Below, piece by piece: positions 42,941 to 51,961 of a stretch of 56,805 nt of DNA. Position numbers and translations under genes: made by a program. The first letter of the stretch is position 1, and each line of letters starts with the position of its first letter. The DNA comes from an uncultured Prevotellaceae bacterium (lineage in GTDB: Bacteria > Bacteroidota > Bacteroidia > Bacteroidales > Bacteroidaceae): positions 1 to 56,805 of the forward strand of contig CACYME010000032.1 in assembly GCA_902775475.1 (NCBI GenBank). Reading direction: 5' to 3'. Under the pieces are notes generated by a model. The model was not told the origin of the DNA. It was given only the letters and a program-made list of their open reading frames with translations, and searched no databases.

Positions 42941-45148
42941 TCACTTTCGGCCACTATGGGGGCGGTCCTTGGGGAGAGTTCCGAAGGTGGAGGGCGACGG
43001 TCCCATGAAGAGCTCCAGCTCTCCCCCTCGCACGATGTCGTCGTACATCAGGTAGGAGCGGCCATAGGGTTTACCGTTCAGCCTGGCCCGCTGCACGTAG
43101 ATGTTCGTGTCGCTGTTGTTCAGTGCCCTGATGGTGAACGCCCTACCCTGCCCCACCTGCAGCGTCGCCTTGTCGAAGAGCGGCGAGCCGATGATGTATT
43201 TTCCCCCGGCGGGCTCCACCTGATAGAGGCCGAGAGCCGAGAGCACATACCAGGCCGACATCTGCCCCACGTCCTCGTTGCCGCTCAGGCCGTCGGGGTC
43301 GTCACGATACTGCTCGTCCATCACCCGTCGCAGCAGCTGCGCTCCCTTCCAGGGCTGCCCCACGTAGCTATACATATATAATATATGGTGGCTGGGTTCG
43401 TTGCCGTGGGCATACTGGCCGATGAGTCCTGAGATGTCGGGCGGCGCATCCTCGCCGAGGTCGCCCTCCACGATAAAGAGCGAGTCGAGCTTGCCGACGA
43501 AGCGCTGCTCAGAGCCGAAGAGCGCCACGAGGCCTTCGACGTCGTGAGGCACCAGCCAGGTGTACTGCCAGGCGTTGCCCTCGGTGTAGTCGCGGTTCTT
43601 CGGAGCGGAATGGAAGGGGTTGAACGGCTGTCGGAAGCGTCCCCGGCTGTCCTTGCCGCGCATAAACCCCGTCTGGGCATCGAAATAATGGCGATAGCTC
43701 TGTGCCCGCTGGTCGAAGTACTGCTGGAGCTCGGGCCGCTTGAGCCGCTCGGCCACACGGGCCACGCACCAGTCGGCCAGGGCATACTCCAGTCCGCGGC
43801 CCACCGACTCCTGCTCGTCGAAGAGGTCGCAGGGGATGTAGCCATACTGTTTCAGGAGGCCGAGGCCGCGCTCGTCGAGCATGGCCGAGGCACGCATGGC
43901 CTCCAGCGCCTCGTCCGTGCGGTCGGTCAGCCCCTTGAGAACCATGTCGGCCAGCACGGGGATGGCGGGATTGCCCACCATGCAGTTGGTCTCGCAGCCC
44001 ATCAGGTGCCATACGGGCAGCTTGCCCTGCTCGCACCAGATGTCGAGCAGGGTGGCGGCCTGGTCGGCCTGCCGGTCGCGGTGCAGGAGCGTCATCAGCG
44101 GATGGGCGGCCCGATAGGTGTCCCAGAGCGACCACGTGGTGTAGGTCGGGTGGTCGGCGTGGTGCACTGCGCCGTCGGCGCCGCGATAGTCGCCGTTCAC
44201 GTCGCTGAACAGCGAGGGGGCGGTCATCGTGTGGAAAAGCGCCGTGTAGAAGATGCTCAGGGCCGAGGCCTGCCGGGGGCTGGCCGATGCGGCGGAGCCC
44301 TCGACTATCGTGACCCTGCCCAGCGCCGCCTCCCACTTGGCGTCGGCCTCGTCGGCCACGCGCTGGAAGTCCCAGTGGCTGAGCTCGGCCTTCAGGTTGG
44401 CCTTCGCCCCTGCCTCGCTCACGGCGGAGATGCCCACGCGCAGCAGCAGCGGACTGCCGTCGTTGGCAAAGGCCATGACGGCCAGCGTGTCGCCCTCGCA
44501 GCGGAAGGAGCCGATGGGCTTCGACGTCTCGGCCACATAGAAGACCTTCTGGTCGCTGGCCCATCCGCGCGAGAAGCGATGGCCGCTGACGGTCGTGGCG
44601 TTCTCCCGCACGGCCTTGCCACCGGTGAAGCGGTCCCAGCCGATGCCGCGCTGCAGGTCGAGCCGCAGGTAGAGGCTGTCGGCTCCCGGCGGACAGGTGT
44701 AGCGATGCAGGCCAGCGCGCACCGTGGCCGTCAGCTCCACGCCGATGCCGCTCTCGAGCCTCACGGCGTAGTAGCCCGGGCGAGCCTCCTCGTCGGCATG
44801 GCTGAACCTGGCCTCTGCCTGGCTGGGCTGCACCACGGGCAGCACGCAGATGTCGCCCAGGTCGCCGATGCCCGTTCCGCTGAGGTGCAGATGGCTGAAC
44901 CCCACGAGCACAGAGTCGCTGTAGTGGTAGCCCGAGCACCAGTCCCACCCATGCGTATGCTGCGTGGGCCCCAGCTGCACCAGTCCGAACGGCACGTTGG
45001 CCCCAATGAACACATGGCCGTGGCCACCCGTTCCGATGAACGGATGCACCAGCCGGGTATATCTTCCTGCCACCAGCGAGCACGGTGCCAGAGCCATCAT
45101 CAGGCCCAGCGCCGCCGCCATTTTCTTTCTTCTCATCGTCTTGTTCAT
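42941..45148 (-). CDS. Glycoside hydrolase family 92 alpha-mannosidase
   Basis: 735 residues. Signal peptide KKMAAALGLMMALAPCSLVA. The GH92 opening VHPFIGTGGHGHVFIGANVPFGLVQLGP, GFSHLHLSGTG, and the catalytic (alpha/alpha)6 blocks YTTWSLWDTYRAAHPL, VGNPAIPVLADMVLKG and GNEDVGQMSAWYVLSALGLY are intact. The family contains calcium-dependent exo-mannosidases acting on N-glycan and yeast-mannan linkages (mostly alpha-1,2). The start MNKTM was chosen; the longer frame reads through non-coding leader (cassette copy 3 lies upstream). The C-terminus is plain, without sorting signal, so a periplasmic or outer-membrane-exported enzyme is likely. Confidence 0.92.
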   Translation of the reverse strand: MNKTMRRKKMAAALGLMMALAPCSLVAGRYTRLVHPFIGTGGHGHVFIGANVPFGLVQLGPTQHTHGWDWCSGYHYSDSVLVGFSHLHLSGTGIGDLGDICVLPVVQPSQAEARFSHADEEARPGYYAVRLESGIGVELTATVRAGLHRYTCPPGADSLYLRLDLQRGIGWDRFTGGKAVRENATTVSGHRFSRGWASDQKVFYVAETSKPIGSFRCEGDTLAVMAFANDGSPLLLRVGISAVSEAGAKANLKAELSHWDFQRVADEADAKWEAALGRVTIVEGSAASASPRQASALSIFYTALFHTMTAPSLFSDVNGDYRGADGAVHHADHPTYTTWSLWDTYRAAHPLMTLLHRDRQADQAATLLDIWCEQGKLPVWHLMGCETNCMVGNPAIPVLADMVLKGLTDRTDEALEAMRASAMLDERGLGLLKQYGYIPCDLFDEQESVGRGLEYALADWCVARVAERLKRPELQQYFDQRAQSYRHYFDAQTGFMRGKDSRGRFRQPFNPFHSAPKNRDYTEGNAWQYTWLVPHDVEGLVALFGSEQRFVGKLDSLFIVEGDLGEDAPPDISGLIGQYAHGNEPSHHILYMYSYVGQPWKGAQLLRRVMDEQYRDDPDGLSGNEDVGQMSAWYVLSALGLYQVEPAGGKYIIGSPLFDKATLQVGQGRAFTIRALNNSDTNIYVQRARLNGKPYGRSYLMYDDIVRGGELELFMGPSPSTFGTLPKDRPHSGRK

Positions 45149-45224
45149 GTCTTCGTTGTCAAAATTGCTTCGTCTGCCCCCATTTGCCCTGACGGCATCA
45201 CGGCCTCTGGGGGCTTGTTCCGTG

Positions 45225-45292
45225 ATTATAGTTATTATGCGTTTGCGTAGAGACGTCACATTGTGGCGTCTCTACTTGTGGCTGCAAAGTTA
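45225..45292 (-). repeat. 5'-hairpin promoter/leader cassette, copy 3
   Basis: Minus-strand -7 box TTAACTTTG, GCAGCCACAA, hairpin GTAGAGACG...CGTCTCTAC, GCAAACGCATAATAACTATA. It drives GH92 with about 77 bp of unrelated leader after it. Confidence 0.9.
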
Positions 45293-45374
45293 ACGATTTC
45301 TCCCGACTTTCCGCACTTTTTCCGCGTTTTTCTCACTCAACATCACGAACCTTTTTGTCGGCTGAGGGGAGAAA

Positions 45375-45800
45375 ACTGTCAAAATCTTTCACAAAAAAAT
45401 CAGGTCACAGCGACGACGCAATTTTTGGCGAAAAATGACCCTTTTCGGGCCTTGACGAAGCATCGACAGATGAAAAAAAAGATGGCAAGAAGGCGATTTT
45501 TTGCACACAAACCATGGTTTTGTGCACGTTTTTTGCTCATTTTTTGCTCCTTTTCGCGTTTCTGTAAGCACGCCAAAAATTAAAAAGTCAACGCCAAATT
45601 TTTCTGCGGCGTTGACTTTTGAAAATCGCCGAACGCCATTTTTCGTCAAAATCAGACCAAGCACCTGATTTCCAACCAGTTAACAAAACCCCTCAAAATT
45701 CGCTTTTTTTCGCCAAAAAGTTCGTTCGCGCAGAATTATCGAGTTTTGAGAGGGGTAAAACGGCCATTTTGTCAAATTCTTTCAAAAAAAATTGTGTCTT
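45375..45800. repeat. Intergenic three-hairpin repeat, copy 2, with flanking direct repeats
   Basis: The core 45440-45765 matches 1800-2095: TTTGCACACAAACCATGGTTTTGTGCA, AAGCACGCCAAA, the stem AAAAGTCAACGCC / GGCGTTGACTTTT, and CCCCTCAAAATTCG...CGAGTTTTGAGAGGGG. The last stem keeps pairing despite base differences from copy 1. TGTCAAA(A)TCTTTCA(C/A)AAAAAA lies at both ends (45376 and 45770) as an imperfect direct repeat, like a target duplication. No gene. Confidence 0.6.
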
Positions 45801-46446
45801 TGAACAGACAGGCTCAACTGCCATATCAGTACAAAAAAAGATGAGTCCATTTGAAAAAGTCAAGCAATGGACAATACTGCTGCGCATGAGTTCCCGCACA
45901 CGGTATGGGCCGATTCCGCCTTCGGTGGCGGCGACGGTTCTGCGAAGAACCCTTACATCATCTCAACATCAGACCAGTGGGACCTGCTGGGCACCGATGT
46001 GGCCGCAGGCACGAACTACAGCGGCAAGTACTTCCGCTTAGACGAGGACATCTCCGTCACGACCATGCTGGGCACCGGCACCAGTGGCAACGACGCCAAG
46101 CCGTTCAAGGGCACCTTCGACGGCAACGGACACACCCTGACGTTCAACAAGACGAACGATGATGACGATGTGGCCGTCGCCCCCTTCCGCTTCGTCACCA
46201 GCGCCACCATCAAAAACCTGCACGTCGACGGTACCATCACTACCAGTAAAAGACATGTGGGCGGTCTCGTGGGCCGCGCCTACGGCACCTCGCTCATCCA
46301 GGGCTGCCGTGTGAGCACCGTCATCAAGAGCAGCGTCTCAGGCGACGGCACCCATGGCGGCATCGTCAGCATAAAGCCCGACTGGACCAACGCCCATCTG
46401 ACCATTGACGCCTGCGTGTTCGACGGCAAGATTGTCTCCACCGGCA

Positions 46447-46473
46447 CTGTTGGAGGGGATTTGCAATCCCCGA
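46447..46473. repeat. REP-like palindrome, copy 2, inside the adhesin
   Basis: Perfect GGGGATT-TGC-AATCCCC palindrome with flanks TTGGA and CGACC, translated in frame as VGGDLQSPTT. The parallel repeat unit at about 47480 has no such residues (SKTNNCAGFVG), marking it as an insertion. Confidence 0.8.
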
Positions 46474-49112
46474 CCACCCATTGCGGCGGCTTCGTGGGCT
46501 ACACCAGCTATGGCTCGCTGACCATCACCAACAGCATCTACGCCCCCGCCACACCGGCCGATGGCGAGACGGCTATCGACAGCGAGAAGACCTTCTACCG
46601 CTCGCCCGCGAAAGGCGCTGGCACCATCACCATGGCCAACTGCTACTACATCCAGACCATGGGCGAGGCTCAGGGCAAGGTGCCCCATGGCACCGCCATC
46701 CAGACGCCGGGCATCACCATCGTGCCCACGGGCAATGCCACCTACCACAGCACCACGGGCATCACCACTTACAAGGACAACCAGTGCATGAAATACAATG
46801 ACATCATCTTCGCAGGCGTTGGCGACCAGCCGAAGCTGACCTTCGCCCACAACTACGAAGCCAATGTCAGCTACAGTGTTGACAGCCCCGCCACTCTCGA
46901 GGGCAACAACACCGACGGCTACACCCTGACCATGCCCGATGCCAATGTCACCATCAAAGTCACCGGCGTCACCGCTGAAGGTATCGAAGGCGACGGTAGT
47001 GTAAGCAATCCCTATAAAATCAGCAATGCAACCAAGTGGGACATCATTGCCAGCCATGTCAACAGCGGCGATGACAACTACCCATCTGCTTACTATCAGC
47101 TCAACAGCGACATCGCCGTCACGACGATGATGGGCAACAGCGACCATCGCTTCCGTGGCCACTTCGACGGCCAAGGCAAGACGCTGACCGTCAACTACGA
47201 CACCGGCGAGGAGTACGCTGCGCCCTTCCGCTTCGTCGAAGGCGCCGTCATTCACGACCTCAAGGTCGACGGCACCATCACGACCTCAAAGAAGTTTGCT
47301 GCCGGCCTCATTGCCAACGCCGCCAACGGCGCCACCATCACCAACTGCCGCGTCAACACCATCCTCAGCAGCAGCCTCAATGGCAACGGCACCCACGCCG
47401 GCTTCGTGGCCAACAACACCAGCGGCGCCCTCACCATCACCGGCTGCGTTTTCGATGGCAAGATGCTGGGCAGCAAGACCAACAACTGCGCCGGCTTCGT
47501 GGGTTGGACAGAGAGCGACAACAGCGCTGCTGTCAAATTCTCCAACTGCCTCTTCGCCCCGACCAGCCTGACCATCAGAAAAAGCGGTTGTGCCACCTTC
47601 TCACGCGGACGCAACAACAGTACTGCAAACATCACCATCAATGGCGGTTACTACATAAGTACGCTGGGCGCTGTCCAGGGAACGCAGGCATACGCCTCGG
47701 ATGCTGGCGACAGGCCATACGCTCTGCAGACCATCGCTGGCGTGAACTACTATCTGCCCGTATAAACGCTCGTCAGCGACGTCAAAGCCACTGACATCAC
47801 TCCCAATGCCGCCACACTCAGTTGGGAAGGCTCAGAGGGGTGCTCCTACAAGGTGCGCTACCGTAAGGCCGGCGTCTCCTATTTCACCGACTTTGAACAG
47901 GGCCTGCCCGAAGGATGGACCACGATTGACGCCGATGGAGACGGCTATGACTGGTATGACTACGATGATGAAGACAAACCTCTTTACCACAGCGCCAAAA
48001 CTTGCCTCGCTTCAGCAAGCTATAACGATAAAGCATTGACACCCGACAACTGGCTCGTCACAAAACAGCTCGACCTTGGCGGCACACTCAGAGTGTGGAT
48101 CGGGGCAAGTGATAACTACGACTGCCAAGAGCATTTTGCCATCTACCTGTCCACCACAGGAGAGTTTGTTGACGATAGCGGCAATCCTAAGGAGGGGCTG
48201 ATAACGCTGCTGCCCGAGACCGAGACCACCTATGGATACAAGGAGCACACCGCCGACCTGAGCAGCTACAGCGGGAAGGGCTACATCGCCATCCGCCACT
48301 TCAACTGCACCGACCAGTTCATCCTCGTTCTTGACGACTTTGGCATCTACGCAGGAACCGTGGTCGAGACCACAGCAAGCCCCTTCACCATCACCGGACT
48401 AAAGCCTGACACCGAATACGAAGTGGAGGTGCAGGCCGTCTACGACGACAAGACCAGCGACTGGAGCAGCGTCGCCACCTTCACCACCGCCAACGCCGAG
48501 AGCATCGGTCTGGCTGACAACGCCGACAACACCCAGGTCATCACGGACAATGCCGATAAGACGTGCAACGTCACCCTCGCCGGGCGCACGCTCTATAAGG
48601 ATGTCAACTGGAACACGCTCTGCCTGCCGTTTGACTTTGACTTAGCAGCCGACGAAGCCTTTGCCGGGGCAGAGCTGATGACGCTCTCGGCCAGCTACTT
48701 CAATGCTGGCGAGCTCACCCTCACCTTCGAAAAGGCAGAGAGCATTGAGGCTGGCGTGCCCTACATCGTGCGGTGGACCGAGGGCAGCAACATCGTGAAC
48801 CCCGTGTTCAACGGTGTCACCATCAGCAGCACTGCCGCCGCCACTGAGACCGCATCATCCAGCTATGTCGATTTCGTTGGCACCTACTCGCCCGTCAACA
48901 TCTACACCGAGGAGAAGACCAACCTCTACCTCGGCGCCGGCAACACCCTCTACTACCCGCTGAACGCGAACTTCAACGTCAATGCCTGCCGTGCCTACTT
49001 CACGCTGAAGAGCGGCCTCGTCGCAGGTGAACCGGCAGGAGGAGTGCGCGCCTTCGTCCTCAACTTCGGCGAGGGCAGCGACACCAACGGCATCATCGCC
49101 GCCGAGGCAGAT

Positions 49113-49141
49113 TCTTCCCTCTTCCCTCTTCCCTCTTCACA
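49113..49141. repeat. In-frame CTTCCCT repeat near the adhesin C-terminus
   Basis: Three CTTCCCT / CTTCCCTCTT units code for SSLFPLPSSH just before the sorting-like tail. Confidence 0.65.
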
Positions 49142-49243
49142 TTCCATCTGGCACACGCTCGACGGCAAGCGCCTCGACAAGCAGCCCACCACGAAGGGCA
49201 TCTACATCAGGTACGGCCGCAAAGTGGTAGTGAAGTAAAAACG

Positions 49244-49283
49244 AAATCAGGGACGCATCACGACGGTGCGTCCCTGATTTTAT
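49244..49283 (+). terminator. Terminator after the adhesin
   Basis: AAATCAGGGACGCA / TGCGTCCCTGATTT perfect stem with a 12-nt loop, 5 bp after the stop. Confidence 0.9.
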
Positions 49284-49362
49284 AGACCCAGCACTTGACT
49301 CACGGTCCCACAAAACTATAGAAGCCCCCTCGGGGGCCGTAGGGGGGCTGGCAGGCCGACGC

Positions 49363-49470
49363 CCACACACGGCCGAGCAGCTGGGATTCGAATACCCACA
49401 GCACTTCACCCGAATGTTCAAAAAACATTTCGGAGAGGCACCAAGCCAGTATCTGAGCAGGAAGCAATAG
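49363..49470 (+). pseudogene. C-terminal fragment of an AraC-family regulator
   Basis: The frame HTAEQLGFEYPQHFTRMFKK then HFGEAPSQYLSRKQ and a stop is the second helix-turn-helix of AraC-type proteins (normally ...LGFxxxxxFxRxFKKxxGxxPxxYR). The first helix-turn-helix and effector domain are missing; sequence upstream is unrelated. A gene remnant. Confidence 0.75.
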
Positions 49471-49498
49471 TTTTTCTTCGTGGCGTGAGGCCGATAAT

Positions 49499-49540
49499 TG
49501 GTATATGGGCGATATACCATCGGTATATAGGCGATATACC
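49499..49540. promoter_or_regulatory. Two tandem operator-like palindromes
   Basis: GGTATATGGGCGATATACC (49500) and GGTATATAGGCGATATACC (49522), each a GGTATAT/ATATACC palindrome, 22 bp apart and differing by one base. Two helical turns of spacing puts both on one DNA face. They lie between the AraC remnant and the -7 box at 49641 and could be binding sites of a lost or distant regulator. Confidence 0.6.
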
Positions 49541-49640
49541 AACGATAAATGTGCCCATCGAAAATGCCTTTGATGACTGTTTTTTTGCCTAATATATAAA
49601 AAGGTGGGGCTTTTGTTGTGGGATTTTGCCAAATAATGTG

Positions 49641-49648
49641 TATATTTG
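49641..49648 (+). promoter_or_regulatory. -7 box of the 49685 gene remnant
   Basis: TATATTTG followed by CAGCC, 36 bp before the ATG. Confidence 0.55.
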
Positions 49649-49684
49649 CAGCCGAATGGCGTTTCAGCCTAACCAGTTAAGACG

Positions 49685-49846
49685 ATGGCAACCATAGCAA
49701 CCAGCACATCCACCACCTACCTGCTTCTGTTCACGGCCAACCTGGCGTTCATCCTGACAAATCTGTACGGATGGCTGCTGAAGTAGTTCTACAAGCCGCA
49801 GGCGTACAACGAGAACTTCGTGCAACTGTTCCCGGCATACAGGGCC
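49685..49846 (+). pseudogene. N-terminal fragment of an unrecognised membrane protein
   Basis: MATIATSTSTTYLLLFTANL then AFILTNLYGWLLK and TAG (49784). The same frame continues as FYKPQAYNENFVQLFPAYRA, which reads like the natural continuation, so the stop looks like a nonsense mutation. At about 49846 the sequence switches to an adhesin fragment in another frame. It keeps its promoter and start. Family not recognised. Confidence 0.55.
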
Positions 49847-50136
49847 CTTCACCCTCGCCAACGGCATGTTGCTCGATGCCCATAACGCCGACAACCGGGG
49901 CTGCCACGCTGCCATCGTCCTCTCCGCACCCGAAACATCTGCCGGCTACACCTTCGACGGTTGGTTCACCGATGATCAGCGCACCGTCGGCCCCACCATC
50001 ATCCCCTTCGGCACCGACGGCTCGTTCAGCCTGTATGCGAAGCTGACGAAGAACGAACTCGCATTGGCCGACAACAGCAGCAATGCCGAGGCCATCGCTG
50101 CGGCTGCCTCCAGCGGAAAGGTCTATGTGAGCCTAT
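49847..50136 (+). pseudogene. Internal adhesin fragment (InlB-like repeat)
   Basis: The frame PFTLANGMLLDAHNAD, then GYTFDGWFTDDQRTV and GTDGSFSLYAKLTKNE is an InlB/flg_new-type repeat, followed by ELALADNSSNAEAIAAAASS and GKVYVS, the start of the module that in the adhesin at 48.5 kb reads LADNADNTQVITDNADKTCNVTL. Both ends are cut: no start codon context on the left and unrelated sequence after KVYVS. Confidence 0.7.
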
Positions 50137-50219
50137 ACTGTACTTATACAGAATCCTGGTTTTTCTACCAAGATTACGGTTTCTGCATTGATTCGCATGG
50201 TAATTGCGAATTTTTTTCG

Positions 50220-50296
50220 TAATTTTGCAGCCGTCAGTAGTGACGCCACAATGTGACGTCTCTACGCAAACGCCAAAATAACATTAGTTATATAGA
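50220..50296 (+). repeat. 5'-hairpin promoter/leader cassette, copy 4
   Basis: -7 box TAATTTTG, GCAGCC, then GTAGTGACGCC-ACAAT-GTGACGTCTCTAC, GCAAACGCCAAAATAAC and TTATATAG. One arm has changed (GTAGTGACG against GTAGAGACG), weakening the outer stem. It leads the alcohol dehydrogenase gene. Confidence 0.88.
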
Positions 50297-50356
50297 AGCG
50301 TCCAAGACAAGACAAATAGCTTTTATTCAGGTTTCAATCAAACAACAAACAGAACT

Positions 50357-51523
50357 ATGCAAGGAAACTTTTCTTATCAGAACCCGACTAAACTGTACTT
50401 CGGCGAGGATGCGCTGAAGTTCCTGAGTGATGAACTGAAGCAGTACGGCCCCACCGTGCAACTCTGCTATGGCGGCGGCAGCATCAAGCGCAACGGCATC
50501 TACGACGCCGTGGTCAGTGCGCTGAAAGAGGCTGGCAAGACCATCGTGGAGGACAGCGGCGTGATGCCCAACCCGACGGTGGAGAAACTCTACGAGGGAG
50601 CCAAGATGGCGCGAGAGAACAATGTGGATTTGATACTCGCCGTGGGGGGCGGCTCCACCATCGACTATGCCAAGGGCGTGAGTTGCTCGGCCTGGTGCGA
50701 CGAGGACCCGTGGCAGAAGTACTACATGGAGCAGCAGGAGGCCACGTGCCGCGTGATTCCCGTGGGTGCCGTGCTGACAATGGTGGGCACAGGCTCGGAG
50801 ATGAACGGCGGCTCGGTCATCACCAACCGCTCCATCGGCATGAAGATTGGCAAGGTCTTCGGCTCGTATGCCTACCCGAAGTTCACCGTGCTGAACCCCA
50901 CATTCACCTTCACCGTGCCGCAGTATCAGATGGTGGCAGGCTTCTTCGACATCATGAGCCACATCATGGAGCAGTACTTCTCGGGCGACGACGACAACAC
51001 CAGCGACTACCTGGCCGAGGGGCTGATGCGCTCGCTCATCCACTCAAGCCGCATCGCCGTGAAGAACCCGAAGGACTACGAGGCCCGCTCGAACATCATG
51101 TGGACGGCCACGTGGGCACTGAACACGCTCATCAAGTGCGGAAAGAAGCAGGACTGGATGGTGCACATGATTGGTCAGGCCATCGGTGCACATACCGATG
51201 CCACCCACGGCATGACGCTTGCTGCCGTCTCTATACCTTATTATAAGTTTGTGTCGCAGTTTGGCGTGAAGAAGTTCGCCCGCTTTGCCCAGAACGTATG
51301 GGGCATTGCTGCCGAGAATAAGTCTGACGAGCAACTGGCCGCTGAGGGCATCGATGCATTGGAAGCATGGATGAAGGAAATCGGTGTTGTGATGCACGCT
51401 GCCGAACTGGGTGTGACCAATGACAACATCGAGGCCATTGCCGACAGCACCATCATCTTCGATGCCGGTTATCACAAGCTGACACGCGACGAAGTGATTC
51501 AGATTCTGAAAGAGAGCATATAA
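50357..51523 (+). CDS. Iron-containing alcohol dehydrogenase (YqhD/butanol dehydrogenase-like)
   Basis: 388 residues, group III ADH. NAD(P) site in VDLILAVGGGSTIDYAKG (GGGS motif); metal ligands are the Asp in AGFFDIMSHIMEQYF (with its His) and the His pair in GQAIGAHTDATHGMTLAAV. The N-terminus FSYQNPTKLYFGEDAL matches the NADPH-dependent YqhD/BDH group that reduces aldehydes. Probably detoxifies or disposes of aldehydes in fermentation. Transcribed from cassette copy 4 and ended by the hairpin at 51608. Confidence 0.92.
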   Translation: MQGNFSYQNPTKLYFGEDALKFLSDELKQYGPTVQLCYGGGSIKRNGIYDAVVSALKEAGKTIVEDSGVMPNPTVEKLYEGAKMARENNVDLILAVGGGSTIDYAKGVSCSAWCDEDPWQKYYMEQQEATCRVIPVGAVLTMVGTGSEMNGGSVITNRSIGMKIGKVFGSYAYPKFTVLNPTFTFTVPQYQMVAGFFDIMSHIMEQYFSGDDDNTSDYLAEGLMRSLIHSSRIAVKNPKDYEARSNIMWTATWALNTLIKCGKKQDWMVHMIGQAIGAHTDATHGMTLAAVSIPYYKFVSQFGVKKFARFAQNVWGIAAENKSDEQLAAEGIDALEAWMKEIGVVMHAAELGVTNDNIEAIADSTIIFDAGYHKLTRDEVIQILKESI

Positions 51524-51607
51524 TACGCCCCATTCTCTTCCACCTTTCTTTTTGGCTGAAAATAATTGTATCAGAGATAACACCATCTAACTTCGTTCAT
51601 TTTGAAA

Positions 51608-51668
51608 GAAAACTCGCCGAAATGCAAAAATTCTGCAAATCGACGAGTTTTCTTCCGTATTTTTTTGT
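51608..51668 (+). terminator. Terminator-like hairpin after the alcohol dehydrogenase
   Basis: GAAAACTCG / CGAGTTTTC arms with an inner TGCA/TGCA stem, followed by TTCCGTATTTTTTTG. The AAACTCG/CGAGTTT pairing resembles the third hairpin of the 1800/45440 repeat. The rest of the gap to 51899 shows no gene. Confidence 0.65.
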
Positions 51669-51899
51669 GAAAGCTTTTGATATCTGAGAGAATAAATCCC
51701 AGCCCTGTCCCATTCTTGCGAGGGGAGTATATAGGCTTGTCGCTGACCGCTCTGCCTGCAGAGGTGACCTGGGTCAACTTCTGTGTTATTGCCTTTGTTT
51801 TACCTTCGCAAAGGAGCGCTGTGTGGTTAAAAATAGATAATTGTAAGGCTGAGTTTGCAATTTTTTCCCATTTTCTTTGGTGATGTGCCAAAAATCGTG

Positions 51900-51907
51900 T
51901 AACTTTG
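51900..51907 (+). promoter_or_regulatory. Promoter -7 box, ppdK
   Basis: TAACTTTG followed by CACA, 54 bp before the start. Confidence 0.65.
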
Positions 51908-51961
51908 CACAATTAGAAATAAAATCTTAATATAATCCTTAATCGTAATAATTAAAAACTA

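Larger units (their letters stand above)
45867..49238 (+). pseudogene. Large surface adhesin broken by an in-frame stop and lacking a signal peptide
   Basis: One frame runs 45867-49238 except for TAA at 47763-47765. The first part (632 residues) holds two ~260-residue beta-helix repeats with GLUG-like motifs (GGLVGRAYG) and the shared block LHVDGTITTSK / LKVDGTITTSK, separated by an InlB-like segment (YSVDSPATLEGNN). After the stop the frame goes straight into an FN3 domain (VKATDITPNAATLSW) interrupted by a cleaved-adhesin/choice-of-anchor-J domain (FEQGLPEGWTTIDADGDGYDWYDY), a Prevotella-type module (TLAGRTLYKDVNWNTLCLPF) and the tail LDKQPTTKGIYIRYGRKVVVK, resembling type-9-secretion sorting ends. 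No signal peptide precedes MDNTAAHEFPHTVW. A REP-like palindrome is inserted in frame at 46447. Confidence 0.85.

Noticed and set aside
43544-45250. 568-codon open frame antisense to GH92
   Set aside because: It mirrors the GC-rich codon pattern of the GH92 gene, has no promoter or family motif, and the GH92 frame is unmistakable. The same applies to the 513-codon frame at 12700-14241 and others antisense to galE, hppA and the GH43 gene.
45867-47765. Two separate surface-protein genes
   Set aside because: The downstream frame is in the same phase, begins without ATG or ribosome site, and its FN3 domain starts right after the stop, so one broken gene is the simpler view.
49500-49540. CRISPR or minisatellite
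   Set aside because: Only two units, each itself a palindrome, placed before a promoter. Operators are a better reading.
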